Counted from the stretch's first letter, positions 31,719-44,038 are shown. The stretch: 64,000 nt of DNA from Cryptomeria japonica (GCF_030272615.1 NC_081411.1:211624744-211688743), one strand, 5' to 3'. The notes: generated by a model from the letters alone, not told the origin. Numbers and translations: made by a program.

Positions 31719-32910
31719 TGTTACTATTTACTAAGTTGTCATTAGTTTTATGTTCAAAGTCATCCTATATACCCTAGTCGGTTAATACTACAGAAAGATT
31801 TAGTCGGTAAGCACTAAGGGTGTCGGTTACAGAAGAAAGGCTAGTCACCGAGATGATATATACCGAGTTGTCTACCGAGTAAATTTCCTATGTCCATCAA
31901 GTAGCAAAGAAGGTACACCGAGTTAATCTGAACCGAGTGGAAACGTGTTACCAGATTCAATGAACCTGGACACATATGTGGAAACGTGTTACAAGATTCG
32001 AGAACAGGGAACCGTTATTTCATAGGGAATTGCACTTAAAGATTTTGTATGGTTTTGAGGAAGTTTATCCAATGAGATGATTTCTATGTTTATTCATTCG
32101 ATAAAACATGTTTGTATAATCGATGCATGAACAAGATCACCGCCTTAGAGATCTATATAAAGAGTGATTTGAGTATCTAAGCAAGAAGAGAAAAAGATGG
32201 TGAGTTGAAGATAAAAATCTTGTGAAAAGATAAGATGTGATGATTGAACAGAGGTATTCAGAGGTCACCGAGAAGATTTTTAGAAAATAGTTTAAGGGAC
32301 AAGGAATATAGAAGAGGTCACCGAGTTGATCTATCAATTACTGAGGTATGATATGAGCATGGTAATTTAATATTGAGCACATAGAGTCTGCTATAACATT
32401 TTAGATGTAAACTTGCAGATATTTTGTAAAAGATTTTGATTGAATTATTTTGAGTTGTGTTAGAATCCTTTAACAAGGTAAAAGACTCTAACAAGTTCTA
32501 TAAATTGTAAAGCCTTTAACCAGGTACAACATTTTGTAAAAGTGTTTGTTAAATCCTTTAGCAAGGTAGATCTAAAGATCTTGATACTCCTAACAAGGTA
32601 AGCTATCAGAAATAGCTAAACATGTAGCTCTAACCGAGCAACCTTTATTATTGTAGTAGTGAAGTTGTGGGTGCCATCCCCACCGTAGTTTTTCTCTCTA
32701 ACCAAGAGTTTTTGCATAACCAAAATCTTTGTGTTATGGAGTGAAATGTGTATGGATGTAATTTCTATAATTGTGTTTTGGCTTTATATATTATGAGATC
32801 AACCTTATACAGTTTATGTTTATTAGTAAGATTGTTTTTGAAGAAAATTTTTGAAGTACTGATTCACCCCTCCCCTCTCAGTACATTAGCTTTCATTGTT
32901 GGACCTAACA
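31719..32910 (+). mobile_element. 3' LTR of element D
   Basis: Runs from TGTTACTATTTAC to GGACCTAACA, 1,192 bases, the same length as the 5' copy and differing at about 20 positions, mostly transitions. The first 100 bases and last 400 bases carry nearly all of the differences. Confidence 0.95.
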
Positions 32911-32915
32911 CTAGC
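32911..32915. repeat. Target duplication of element D, right copy
   Basis: CTAGC, identical to 24940-24944. Confidence 0.92.
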
Positions 32916-33525
32916 CTCTATTCAATTTTGAGTCTTGATTGATAGGAACAAGACTCCCTAGGTGCACAAGTCCTAGCTCAAGATCAAGGCAACTTGACCA
33001 CCCTGGTCCTCTCAATCAGGACCCAAAATAGGACCTCACAACAGTCATTCAATGTGGGTGAGAAATTTAGCTATGTGTTGGCTTTCTCTAAAAAATCAAA
33101 CACTTAATGCATGGTTAGGTATAAAAGGAAGCCTACCCCAATCAATTAGAAAAATAAAAAATTGAGTTCTCAATTGCACCTTAGCAAAATCAATTCAAGC
33201 CTGTGTGAACCAGCATTCAAGTAGACAACAAGCATTAAAGGAGAAGGTCAAGTCAAGTTCAAGCATTCATGTTCAATTGTCCATGATTAACCTTCAATTA
33301 ATACATTCTACATTGAATCCTAAACCTTTGCATGAGGATTCAAGCAAATTTCATTAAGGTATCAAGTTCAAGCACTTTTTAGATCAAACCTAGCCTTTCC
33401 CTCAAAAGGAAAACATTCTACTTTAATTTAATTCATTTCAATTTCAAGGTTAATTCCTAAACTGGGGTTTGACTAGAAGGAAAACCCCCTATCAACAAAC
33501 ATATTTCCATTTTTCTATGTTAACT
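32916..33525 (+). mobile_element. 3' LTR of element B, right part, truncated
   Basis: It aligns with 3670-4230, including TATAAAAGG at 33120 and the GGGGTTTGACTAGAAGG hairpin motif at 33463. Similarity fades after about 33525, so the LTR end was lost or replaced. Confidence 0.75.
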
Positions 33526-35279
33526 ATGAATTTTAATAGTTATTACCTATTATAACGCTATAATGAATGTCAACAATGTTAAAAGGTAGCAAATAATTAT
33601 AAGGTCTAGGAAGGTAAAGAATGAGTTTTTAAGCCAATTAAAAAAAGAACACTCACACGCTGTCACCCATTTCCACCACTTGGGGTCAAGACCCAATGAC
33701 TATAGTCAACAAATGTGATGTTGAATGCTTCCTTTTATGCTAGCAATGGGATATTGAATGCTTTCATGGCACAAACATGTAATTGAATTCCTTTTATTTA
33801 TTATATTTTTATATTGAATAAGATTTGAACATCATCATTTGGGTGCTTGCAACAAGGAATTTTCCATTAAACCAAGTGCCTTTTGACTAATGCCTTTTGT
33901 TTATGCAGAAAGACTACATGAAGAGTGGAGCTTTGGAATTGACTATTATGCATAAATATTTAATTCACTCACTTTCCAAACCAAGAGATCAATTGACTAA
34001 AAAAAGAAAATTAAGGGCACTGAATAATAAAATTTAGTTGCATGGAAAGAGATAAAGGCATTGTGGCTAGAGTGTGGCTCAACCAAAAATAAGCACAAAA
34101 GAGGACACATCTTCTAGTTTCTCTTTCCAGTGCACAAAGACCAAAACACTCATAAACCACAAGATTTATATGCACAAGGATGTTATAGACTTAGAACCTT
34201 TTTTGATGGTGGTTATGCTTTGGTTAGAAAATCGATGTCAAACAATAAACAATGGAAGAATAAGGATGTTGAGGTCACAAATTATGAATGATCCACCTTT
34301 TTTACGTTGTTGCTTATCAATCCACCTTCCAAACACAAAATTTGACCTTTCTCCTTTCCACAAAATGTAGATGGATCTTCCAAAATTTTCAAGAACAAAA
34401 TAAAATCAACCTTTGATCCATCTTTTACAACAAATAAAACTGTAGTTTCTTTAAAATGATGAAATTGTTGTAAGATTGTAGGTGACGCCTTGAAGTGTGT
34501 AGATTCATACCTTTTCAACTGAAAAATACAAAAAACACAATCAACTTGCACATGCATTGTTTGATCCATGCAATGAAGTGTCTATTGATGGAATTTCAAG
34601 TGCAACAGATGGATCTACGAGCTCTGAATGCAATGTACACAAAAAAAAACAAAAAACTTTTACACACAATGGGAACAAAATATACAACCCCAAAAAAAGT
34701 GAGAATCCACTCAAAATAAGGGAAGGGTTTTGCTAGATAGTTATGATATCATGTTAGCTTTTATTTAGATCTTCAAGAAAAAACCAAGATTCCACAAACA
34801 ATGAGCACACAACAACTTAAATAATGAATTATACAAGAGATGAGATGAATGTACATGGTAGCTTGCATATATAGCCAATCTAGAGAGGTGAGAAGGTAGG
34901 AGATGATGACTAACAACCCCTTCATGTGGGCCACCTGTGAGCACACTTGACAAGAGTGTGAGAAATTGACAAATAGATGCCTCACTAATTGAGTACACAT
35001 GTCTCAATTGCATGAGGTGATAAAAATATACTGAAATACCCTAAGAGGAGACTTAAGCGATGTGAATAGGACTCTACCTAAGTTAACTAACAGCAAACTA
35101 GATACATAAAGTCACTATTTATACCAAAAGTATTACAGTAACATCCTTATGTGAATAGCTAAGAGTAGGAGGTGAGATATAGAACAAATGAATGAGATGA
35201 AAAGTTAGTTTAATGTTTTGTAAGTGTTTAGGTTCAATAAATGTGGAGAAGGACTTAGTTAGTCATCTAAAAGGGACAC
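33526..35279. other. No gene recognised
   Basis: A+T-rich with several short open frames on both strands (34074-34370 plus, 34282-34569 minus, 34765-35013 minus) that lack motifs and are not supported by codon use. Probably decayed repeats. Confidence 0.55.
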
Positions 35280-35545
35280 TTGTTACATGATGGGAATTTT
35301 AGAATGTGACCTGTGTGAATGAATGTAATGGTTTAGATTAAATGGCCAAGGTTTGAAGGATAAAGGTGAATGATAAATTAATTAAATAAATAATAAATAT
35401 TTATTTAATTATTAAAGGCTACTATGAGGTAGGATAAAAGATGGATGATGAACTAATTAAATAAATAATAAATATTTTTTTAAGTAATGGTTTAGGATAG
35501 GCTAAAAATAAATAGGTTGGCTATGGACAGTTTTAGGTGTCAAAG
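35280..35545 (-). mobile_element. LTR fragment, same family as 2166
   Basis: On the minus strand it begins TGACACCTAAAACTGTCCAT and then shows two of the AATTAAATAAAT hairpins (about 35378-35415 and 35455-35485), as in the plus-strand copy at 2166. It is more decayed and shorter, with no promoter part visible. Confidence 0.6.
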
Positions 35546-37554
35546 ATTTATGCATCTTGGATTAAAAAGTATAATGAGTAGATTTTTATATATGCATTTT
35601 AATCCCTCATTAGGTTGCAATGTTAGTAGATGACAAGGTAGATGGTAGATTTTGATCTCCAACAACTTTTACAATAGTTCCACCTTTTGCTTCAAAGTTT
35701 GACTTAAGTGGCACATGCAATTATAAGTTCAACCTCCTTCAAGGGCCTCAACTACTTCAACAAGTTATTTTTATGAGGGAATGTTATTCTGCAATGGCCT
35801 TTTCTTTTTTCCACAAAATGTTGAAGGTCTTAATTGTAAAAAAGTCACACATGAGTTGTGTGAGCTTGCATGCTCACCTTTTCTTTTTAAAGGGATTTTT
35901 GCCTAATTGTAAATGGTTATAGAAAATTGTTAAGGGGCAAGCATTTTGCTTAGAGAAGTTAGGTTCTGTTTAGAAGATAGGAAAATCAAATTTGTAATAT
36001 TTTTTTTGTAGCAACAAAGTTGATCTGAATTGCACATAAATGAAAATTGTTTATTCATTATAGTTGTCTCATTTTTGTAACACAATATCTATCTTGAATG
36101 ATATGATCAAGGATCTCGGACTTCATTTGTGTAGTCTTATGCATTAAATGTTTTGTTAATTGCTTATGTTCAAGTAATAGATTAAATGCTTTGAATGAAT
36201 TATTAGTGAAGTTGTGTTATCTTAAGGATTGTTGAGTAGAATTGCATTAGATTCTATTAGTAGGATGCATTAGTGTAAGGCATTAATGCATATTATTTAC
36301 TGGAATGAGTTATTTTTTTGGTAAGGAATATTTATAGAATTTGTACGGCTCTATAGCCTAAGTAAGGCACTGATCTAAGCAATCAATCTCTAGGTCTAGT
36401 TTCAATTTAGTTTAAAATGACAAATATCATTAGTTTTACTAAGTTCTTTATAATTATTATCCACTCTCATTGTTTTTGACCTAATAATATGTAAGGAATT
36501 TAGCGAATTGTTACATTAATCTTACATATCCTTTTTGTATTACATGAGAACATGTATGTTATTTCAATACCTTGTCATAATTTTTGATAATGTATGATAT
36601 TGAGTAAAGGCAACCCCCATAAGTCCAGAGTATGAAGTGTAGAGGAAGACAAATGTGAAGGTGTCTCCTATTCATTAGCTAACGACTTGAAGTCTTTAAG
36701 CATTAGAATCGCCTATTTTTTAGAGGATTTCAAGAAATCAATTAGAATAACTCTTCATGTCAAATAAGGTTTTTCTCTTTTTAATTTTGCTCCCCTATTC
36801 ATGGATCTAATGCAATTCATCTAATTCTATGTAGTCTTTTAGTTTATGTGAGTGGTCCCCAAGACCACAATTCATTGATAAAAAAATTAAATAAAATATA
36901 TTTTGTTTCTCCTATTCTTGTATGAATTAAAAAACATATAAATACAATATGATAAATACTTCTTAATTATATATTTTACCACTAATATAATTTTAAGTTA
37001 AATATGATCAAAAATAGTTTTTTTTAATAGATTAGAACAACATATCAACTAAAATATTGAACTTTAACAATTATTAGAGCTTTTTCTAATATTAGATCTT
37101 TGTTCCCTAGTTCAAATGAAAATACTTTTGAAATTTGTAGTACCATGTATGTATTGAGTAGATATCTATAACAAATTATTACTCTAAAGATTGTTTCTAG
37201 AATCAACTATGTATGTTTATTAATTGATGTTTTAGATCACCCATAAATTTTGTATTTTTTGAGTGGACATTTTAGGCCACTCCTCTCCTCTTCCTAATGA
37301 TGCATCATTGAGTGTGATCTAAACCATCAATCTACAAACATATAAAATTGATTTTAGAAATAATCTTTTGAAAACCACATAGACCATAAAAAACTAATAC
37401 CAACAAAATATTAATTTATATTATTTGTGAAAATAATATTTTACTAAAAAATATAAATTTATAATATAATAAATCAACATAAAACTAATGTCAACAAAAT
37501 ATTAATTTGTATCATTTTTTTAAAATATTTTACCTAAAAAATATAAAGATTAGC
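35546..37554. other. No gene recognised
   Basis: A+T-rich, stop-dense in all frames. No repeat boundary or RNA gene signature could be supported. Confidence 0.55.
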
Positions 37555-38215
37555 GCACTTTGAAATGACCACTTTTTTACCCTTGCACACATAATGGATC
37601 TCATGGCATTGTAAACTACTCAAAACCTAGAGCAATAGCTATAAACATATTGTCTTAACTACCCACAAGCCAAAACAATAACTATAAACAATTAAATGGT
37701 TTACAAAAATAACCAAAAGAAATAGTTGAAATCTAATGTAATAGCTATAAACAATTTGTGTTAGCTACCCAGAAAGCATAACAATAACTATGTAACAGCC
37801 AGAACGTGTGCACCCTAACTTCACGCTTCTCAAAATCATGTGGACATTTTTTTTTAAAATGAATTTTATACAGTCGCTTACTTGTCAAGTCCCCTATTCA
37901 AAAACAAAATTTCAAGTCCATATGGTCAAATATGATGCCACATCAGCATGCATTTTTGTGAAGGTGTCCAAAATGGTTCCAAATTGTCATAAGATCCATA
38001 AGTGTCCACTAAATCATGTTTACTTGTGCACAAATGTGGCATCAAATCATTGGTTATTTTTTGAATTTTAGAGGTACTTTTTTGGGGAAAAACATTGACA
38101 TGACATTTTTAGAGCACCACTATTGGTCTAATTTTGTCTATGTAGTATAACATGTATTGGTACCTGCACATGTTTGTCTTAACTATCCAGAAAGAGAACA
38201 ATAGCTATTACATGG
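37555..38215 (+). repeat. Dispersed repeat, copy R1 with short motif array
   Basis: R1 proper (about 37797-38165) contains CAAATATGATGCCACATCAG and matches segments at 39289 (plus) and 42116 (minus). Around it the word ACAATAGCTATAA, usually after a TTA(A/G)CTACCCA-like word, recurs at about 37632, 37668, 37740, 37785 and 38205. Short repeats of this kind often flank DNA transposon ends. No coding sequence. Confidence 0.55.
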
Positions 38216-38429
38216 ATACACTGAGAGTTGACTGACATTTTCTAGGCTTAATATATTGCTTAATGTGTGTGGTTACGCTAAGAATACATTTCTAGAGTTA
38301 AAAGTGTAAATACTCAAAGTTGACTAACATTCTCTAGACTGTAATTTAAGACTGGTAGTTGTTGTTATAATAGATCTACCCTTCCTCTAAATAGAATAAA
38401 CCAACCAAATTAATTAATTATTTTTTTAA
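38216..38429. other. No gene recognised
   Basis: A short noncoding spacer with A+T-rich tracts. Confidence 0.5.
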
Positions 38430-38960
38430 TTAGGGGCAAAGAGGAGAGCAACTCGGAGTCAATCATGTAAAGCCCTGCTTCTCCGATTAAAAAAAAAAAT
38501 CCTGCCTACATTGACGGTCATTAATGAAGAAAAGGACAGTCATATTTCAAAAAACAAAAACTTCCACATTGGGCAAGACAGGACCAATTTTCAATAAATA
38601 ACACACGATACTTTCTCTGCAAAGGATGATTCTGGAGATTCACCGTAGAAGAAGAAGGTGAAAGGGAGTAAATTTGATGAATAATCCGACAGAGAGTCAC
38701 TACCTAAGGGGGACCCGTGGACAGGTGAAAGTGTGAGGGATCTTATTTCATTGGTTCTGCCTTTATTGATCGAGAGAGAATCGAACCCGGGACCTTCGAT
38801 GACCATGGGAATACCTAGGGTTTGGGAGGGCAAAATAGTATCTTCAAATCAAACCCTAGGTGGCTGCGGAGAACTCGATTAGACCTGTCTTCAAAATTTA
38901 CTATTTTTCACATGGTTGGTAGACAAAATTCACAAGCCAAACGCTACAAAATTAATGCTG
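38430..38960 (-). other. G+C-richer block with B-box-like word, possible SINE
   Basis: On the minus strand, GGTTCGATTCTC (38776-38787) fits the pol III B box of tRNA genes and SINEs, within GTCCCGGGTTCGATTCTC. I could not find a convincing A box 30-40 bases upstream nor a poly(A) tail with a target duplication. The block contrasts in composition with its surroundings and includes CCTAGGGTTTG words. It could be a decayed tRNA-derived SINE or an old gene fragment. Confidence 0.3.
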
Positions 38961-39288
38961 CAGGGGAATGACTTTTCCTGTCCTGCCATTAGTACACCAT
39001 TTTTAAATTTCTTTAGGGTTTCTGTCGGTGTATTGGTTTATTCTCAGATCTGTTTCTTTCGGTGCCTTAACTTTTCATAAATTCCTTATCTGTCCCATCG
39101 GTGTTTTCGCTGAAGACAAATTCCATAGTTAAATCAAGGAAAGTAGAACTTTTAATGCAGGTAGGACACTACTCTGTGCAATGAAGTCAATAAACGTGCA
39201 AAATCGGATTGTAACGGGACTGTAAACATTAATTGTAATACGTTATCTTGCCAAACGTTATTGTAACGCCTTTATACTCACATAAATA
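38961..39288. other. No gene recognised
   Basis: Noncoding sequence without long open frames. Confidence 0.5.
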
Positions 39289-39620
39289 TAGGGGGAGGAC
39301 TCGCTACCTAGTTGTGCACTTCAAACGTGGAAATTTCAAATGATCGAATTTTTTTTACAGTAGTTTATTTGACAAGTTCATTTCTTATAAGGTTTCACGG
39401 TTACATCATCAAATATGATGTCACATCAACATGTTTTTTGTCAAGGTCTTCAAAACAACCCCCAAAAAAGTGAGACCAATAGCTGTGCAAAAGGGCCCCA
39501 ATACTTATGCAGCGGATGTGGAATCACATGATTGGTTATTTTTCACAACAAATGGTATATTTCATTCAATTATTGGTACTTTTCAATAACTATTGGTGCA
39601 ATGTTGTACAAAAGTTGGAG
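39289..39620 (+). repeat. Dispersed repeat, copy R2
   Basis: It starts GGGGGAGGACTCGCTACCTA and contains GGAAATTTCAAAT and CATCAAATATGATGTCACAT. A related copy lies inverted at 41870-42116 and a direct copy at 37797. R2 and the inverted copy could be the ends of one DNA transposon, but the flanks do not show a clean target duplication. Confidence 0.6.
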
Positions 39621-40339
39621 ATTAAATCAGCAAGTATGGGGGTGTTAAATCAACAACTTCTATCACAAGAATTGGAATGCTCTCAACTATAGGGTCCTTT
39701 CCCCTATTACTTCAAAACCTTTAAATTTGTTTTATTCTACATAAAATTAAAATATCTCTTGATATTTTCTTTGCATTGAACATGGGGTATCAATATGTTG
39801 ATTTGCTTGGACAAAACCAAAGGTACTCTTTTTTCTATTTATAATTAAAAATTATTTATTTTACTATTTTGCACATCCAATTTTCTAATAACTAACTTTT
39901 TAAAAACCAAAAAATAAATAACCAAAAGTTTATTAATAAATTATACATGTACCAATATCTGCTCATTTTTAGATTTTTTTTAATCATAATTGACCCATTT
40001 GTGTACCTTTATTGGTACCCATAGCACACAACTATTGGAGCATTTGTGCATAAGTATTGGAAATTTTAAGTGCACGGTTATTGTGGCATCTTTAAGCAGG
40101 TAACAGGCAACACTTTGAAAAGTGCACTTTTTGACCCTTGTGCCAATAATCAATCCCACGACGTACATCGTTACTACCTAGAAGCCAAAACAATAGCTAT
40201 AAGCAGTTAAGTCACATGTCGAGACAACAACAAAAAATCATCAAAATCTTATGTACCACTTAGAATTTGTAGGTGCATGAAGTTAGCTATAACGACTACT
40301 GATATGCTTCCCCTAGTAAAAATTATCAATAATATGTAT
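39621..40339. repeat. Spacer with related subrepeats
   Basis: The block at about 40100-40210 (AAAGTGCACTTTTTGACCC, then AGCCAAAACAATAGCTATAA) matches 37555-37680. Words such as TATTGGTACC and its complement recur at 39567, 39950, 40010 and 40030. No coding sequence. Confidence 0.45.
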
Positions 40340-40540
40340 ATTTAATAGTATTTTATTGATATAATACTTAATATTACAATACCAAAGAGTGATTCTTTCC
40401 AAATCCATTTATGATAAAAAATTACAGAATTTTTTTTAAAGATAACATTCCATTGCTTTTTAATGAAAGGACAATCCCAAAAAATATGCTTCATATTTTC
40501 AATACCCTTGCAATTTTTTTTAAAACAGACTACAATAAAA
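40340..40540 (-). pseudogene. LINE 3' end, zinc-binding RT fragment 1
   Basis: Read on the minus strand, part of the reverse-transcriptase zinc-binding region (zf-RVT) of a LINE is visible: CKGIENMKHIFWDCPF, followed by a Trp-containing end KQWNVIF. Only the last half of the domain is present. It is separate from the next, more complete fragment, because both contain the same domain end. Confidence 0.6.
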
Positions 40541-40779
40541 ATAAATAGTAGTCAAGGAAAGACAACAAGGGAAGAAAAAAAAAGATTATTTTGTCAAACA
40601 ACTGAAACTACTAGCTCATATTGATTCTGAAATATAATGATATACCCAGCTGATCCAATTAGCTTACTACTACAACAAAGAACATGGCACTATTCAACAT
40701 TTACAAGTTGCAATATATATAGAATCATATCCAAAAAGTGATTAAAAAGATAATAAATTGGTGGAACATCATCAAACTT
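40541..40779. other. Junction between two LINE pieces
   Basis: Noncoding or too decayed to translate. Probably the 3' untranslated part of the larger LINE fragment. Confidence 0.45.
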
Positions 40780-41869
40780 GAACTTGAGCAGTAAAAAATA
40801 TGTTTTATATTTTCACTATGTTGACAAAATGGACATTTAGTTGAATGCAAATTTAAAAAAATTTAATTTATCTCCTACAGGAAGCTTCTAAAATAAAACT
40901 TTCCATGAAAAAATTTGAGTGTTCGCTTCAACCTTGGATAGTCAAATTTGAGCACTCAAGCTCCTCCATTTCCTCTCTATGAATCTACAATTCCATTTAT
41001 TGTTAAGTCTTGGATTTAACCTCATTTTTGGCAAAATCCATAGATAAATGTTTTTTTAACAAAAAGAGGAAAATGGAAATTTTTCCAACCATAACCAATC
41101 CTTGAAGACAATGCACTATAAAGGAGTGCATATCTTTATCAAGAGATCCATATGAACCAAAGACTTAACAAAAATTAGAAAACATTTGGATTTGTTTCTT
41201 AGATTAAAAGAATCCTTTAAACAATCCTAACTAATCCAATCATGAGAATTGAAGTCCCAAAGATCGTTAAAGTTTTTGACCACTTTCTTAAATACATAGT
41301 TAGCTTGTTTAGGAAATATAACAACTAAAGGTTGTCTTTGATATTGCACAAGATGATTCCACCAAATAGATGAATGAGAAATGATGAAATCATATTGTAA
41401 TGAATTATTTCTCTAATTCAAATAGCTACATACAAGTTATCAAGACTTCCATATAGATTGCAAAGAAAAAGAGGCTTTAATACAAAAGAAAGGAGCAAGT
41501 AAAATCTTATCCTACCATCCCACCAATTGCCATTTATTATTCATATCAGTTAGAGATATGTGATGTCGCACCAAGATTTTCCATTGCTCGTCTCTTGAAA
41601 CAACTCTTATCATCCATTTAGTAGATAAATAGATCCCTTGAGTCTTGGGATCTAAAAGACCCATCCCCTATCTATGTTTTGGTTGAATATATTGGAGCCA
41701 AGAAGTAGATATGAAACCCATTTTACCATCCCAACTTATCCACAAAAATTGATAGCTAGCTCATTGAACCGAAGTACATCTTAGCCTATCTTCAACGAGC
41801 AACCTATGTTGTATAACTTTCTAAACCAGCAATTGAGTCACTACATAAGTTTTAGATTTCCATATTTGT
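40780..41869 (-). pseudogene. LINE 3' end, RT C-terminus and zinc-binding region
   Basis: On the minus strand from about 41770 downward the frame reads FLWISWDGKMGFISTSWL, then GMGLLDPKTQGIYLSTKW, the plant L1-type segment after RT. Further on come FISERKWRS-like sequence and the zinc-binding motif CPFCQHSENIKHIFYC near 40800-40850. LINEs copy themselves by target-primed reverse transcription. This copy is 5' truncated and has several stops and shifts. RT catalytic motifs are not present in the window. Conserved Trp residues and the C-x2-C...H...C finger support the call. Confidence 0.72.
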
Positions 41870-42116
41870 GCGCTCATTTTCATCCATCTTTTGGGTCTTA
41901 TGGGGGGAGTTGAGGGGTCATTTTGGACACTTCAACAAAAAAGTATGTTGATGTGGCATCATATTTGATGATGTGAATTTGAACCTTAGTTATAAGTTAC
42001 AAGAGACTTGGCTAGTAAGTTATTGTAAAAAATTGGGAGTTATTTGAAATTTCCATGTAGGATGTTGAGACAGGTAAAATTAGGGTGCTCAACTATTGAG
42101 TACTCTCCTCTAATCA
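41870..42116 (-). repeat. Dispersed repeat, inverted copy R3
   Basis: On the minus strand it begins GAGGAGAGTACTCAATAGTT and contains GGAAATTTCAAAT and CATCAAATATGATGCCACAT, matching R2 and R1. The order and spacing of these words are kept. Confidence 0.65.
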
Positions 42117-44038
42117 ATGATAGAAGTAGCATGAAAAAGGGAAGTTAAATGTGAACTTTTAGAAGATACAAAATATTTTTAATTCACATGTGCACATTAC
42201 TAAAAATTTGGATAAAATCACAAGTTACTAGAGGAATTTCACATTTAACTACTCTTGATTTAGTTGTTTTGATTTGTGTATGGATGAGAATGTCTAAATT
42301 TACTAATAGCTTCTAGGATATGGTTTTTAAAAACCATTCATGATTTGTGTTTCTCCTTGTGCATATATTTTAAGTGCTTGAGTTGAAAGAATAGTAAGCT
42401 AATTTCTAAGTTGTCAAAATAATGAAGTGATATAGAAATTCAAAAATAAAATTTGTATTGGTATAACTCATTTGAAAGATTAATGTAAATATTGGATCTC
42501 TTTGAATGTAGAATTTTTTTAGAAGAATTTCTCTATATAATTTTTGTATTATGGTTTGTCTTTAATTTTGTAATCATTTTCTTATTTATCTATGATCTAT
42601 CACTATCTATTTACTTGGATTCTTAAAATATTCAATAAATATTCACTACAAAGTCTGATCTTTATTTTTACACTCGTAAATTGATATTACTATTTGTTAC
42701 ATTTGTGCCTCAACTAAAAGATTTTTAATATTGAAGTAATAATAAGTTGTTTTGTTTAGAGTTTATGAGTTTTGTGTATTATATTAAAGCTTGGTAATAT
42801 GAATTATAAAACAGATTTACAATTATAATAACAATCATAGAAAATAGAAAACAACAATCATGGAGAAAGGAGTGTTCATGGGGAATGTATTGTAATGGAC
42901 AACTTTGTTAGAGAATGAAGATAGGAAATAGTTTGTGCAATAAAAGGAGATTCCTAAATAATCCCTGCAACACAAGTTGTTGGATATCCCTCCAAAAGAT
43001 AGGAAATAGTTTTAAAGAGAGAAGAAAACATAGGGTGCACATCCCCAAACAAAAAGAGCCTCTACAAATATGGTGGGCCAAAGGGGAAAGAATCAAACAT
43101 TTTTTTTAATTGAAATTAGGAACTCCTCAAATGAAAGTCTTAAATCACAAAGAGATTTGGTTCCCTTTCTTAAAAAAGAAAATTCAACATTGATCAATAT
43201 TGTTGGATTTTGAATAAATATCTTAAAGAGTGAATATGATAATTCAATATAGAATGGATTGTTTGTCGAAACTCCAAATTTCATTGTAGAATAGACTGTT
43301 TTGGTATTTTGTCTTTCCTTTTTCTGTAATTTGTTGGGATTTACTCATTTCGTTTATATTAAATTTTTATTATGCTTTGTTTAATATATATAGAAAAAAA
43401 AGAACTCCAAAATCCATTATCAAATTGGTAAAAACAATGCTAATTGATAAGTTTGGGAATTATTTCTCCTTTAGATTTGTATTATCAAAATGGACTATAG
43501 AAAAATGGGTTCTTATAAGAAAAAATCGCTATTCTATAAAATAAGAGGTTTTTAGTTTAACAATTTTAAATAAAAATAAAAGAGATGACATTTTGAAATA
43601 AAAAGTTAACTCTTAAATAGTATAGAATTATATTGTCTTAGAAACCCAATTTTGATCCTTTATCTACTACAATAAGTTTTTATTTTAATTTCTTTGAAGA
43701 TGAAACATCTATCAATTGAATATTGAGAGCTAGAAAATTTTAGATATTTAGAAAACTTTATTGGACATTTTCCATCTTAATTTAAAAACCTTATAAAAAA
43801 AATCAAATGAATTTGTTAAAAAAAATTGTATACTTATGCATGTCCAAAAGAATGTCCAAAAGAATTTCCGTCTTTCATCACTGCGAAATCTCTAACTAAA
43901 AAATGAAACCAAGTCATCTTCTATGAAAATCCACAACCACTCTATTTATCTTATCACAAATACTACATTTAAGCAACTTGTAAAGAAAAATGTTCCAAAA
44001 TCCGTCCTCCTCAATCAAAATCAAAATTTTCTTCGGAC
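42117..44038. other. No gene recognised
   Basis: A+T-rich, short open frames only (42908-43110 on both strands, 43093-43284 minus), none with a motif. Some poly(A)-like runs near 43395 and 43795. Confidence 0.55.

Larger units (their letters stand above)
24945..32910 (+). mobile_element. Element D: polymerase-less Sirevirus-like LTR element
   Basis: This 7,966-bp element has two 1,192-bp LTRs, a primer-binding site for initiator tRNA-Met, a gag-like region with a coiled coil and CCHC fingers, a second long degraded ORF of unknown function, several polypurine tracts and a CTAGC target duplication. There is no protease, integrase, RT or RNase H. The gag C-terminal half (LDEQLNTRSPNKSVGLGYK) and the repeated polypurine tracts resemble plant Sireviruses (Ty1/copia), in which an envelope-like ORF lies in the position of the second ORF. 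I infer a deletion derivative of a Sirevirus. The LTRs differ at about 20 sites by eye, so it inserted after element B had already diverged. Confidence 0.85.
3528..33525 (+). mobile_element. Element B: nested, polymerase-less Tat-like gypsy element
   Basis: This is a composite of pieces that join when later insertions are subtracted. The 5' LTR starts at 3528, gag starts at 8282, gag and protease relics resume at 20631, a polypurine tract lies at 24791-24804, and the 3' LTR starts at 24805 and resumes at 32916. The two LTRs share the start, the TATAAAAGG promoter and the GGTTTGAC hairpin motif. No RT, RNase H or integrase is seen, so B was non-autonomous. Element A interrupts gag, element D interrupts the 3' LTR, and a TIR unit lies between the 5' LTR and gag. 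The LTRs are clearly diverged, so B is the oldest layer. The outer target duplication was not found because the 3' LTR appears truncated near 33525. Confidence 0.7.

Noticed and set aside
38430-38960. tRNA gene on the minus strand
   Set aside because: Only the B-box half is present. No acceptor stem, D arm or anticodon arm could be folded by eye.
39289-42116. A single DNA transposon bounded by R2 and R3
   Set aside because: The flanks show no target duplication and a third copy lies outside. Kept only as a repeat cluster.
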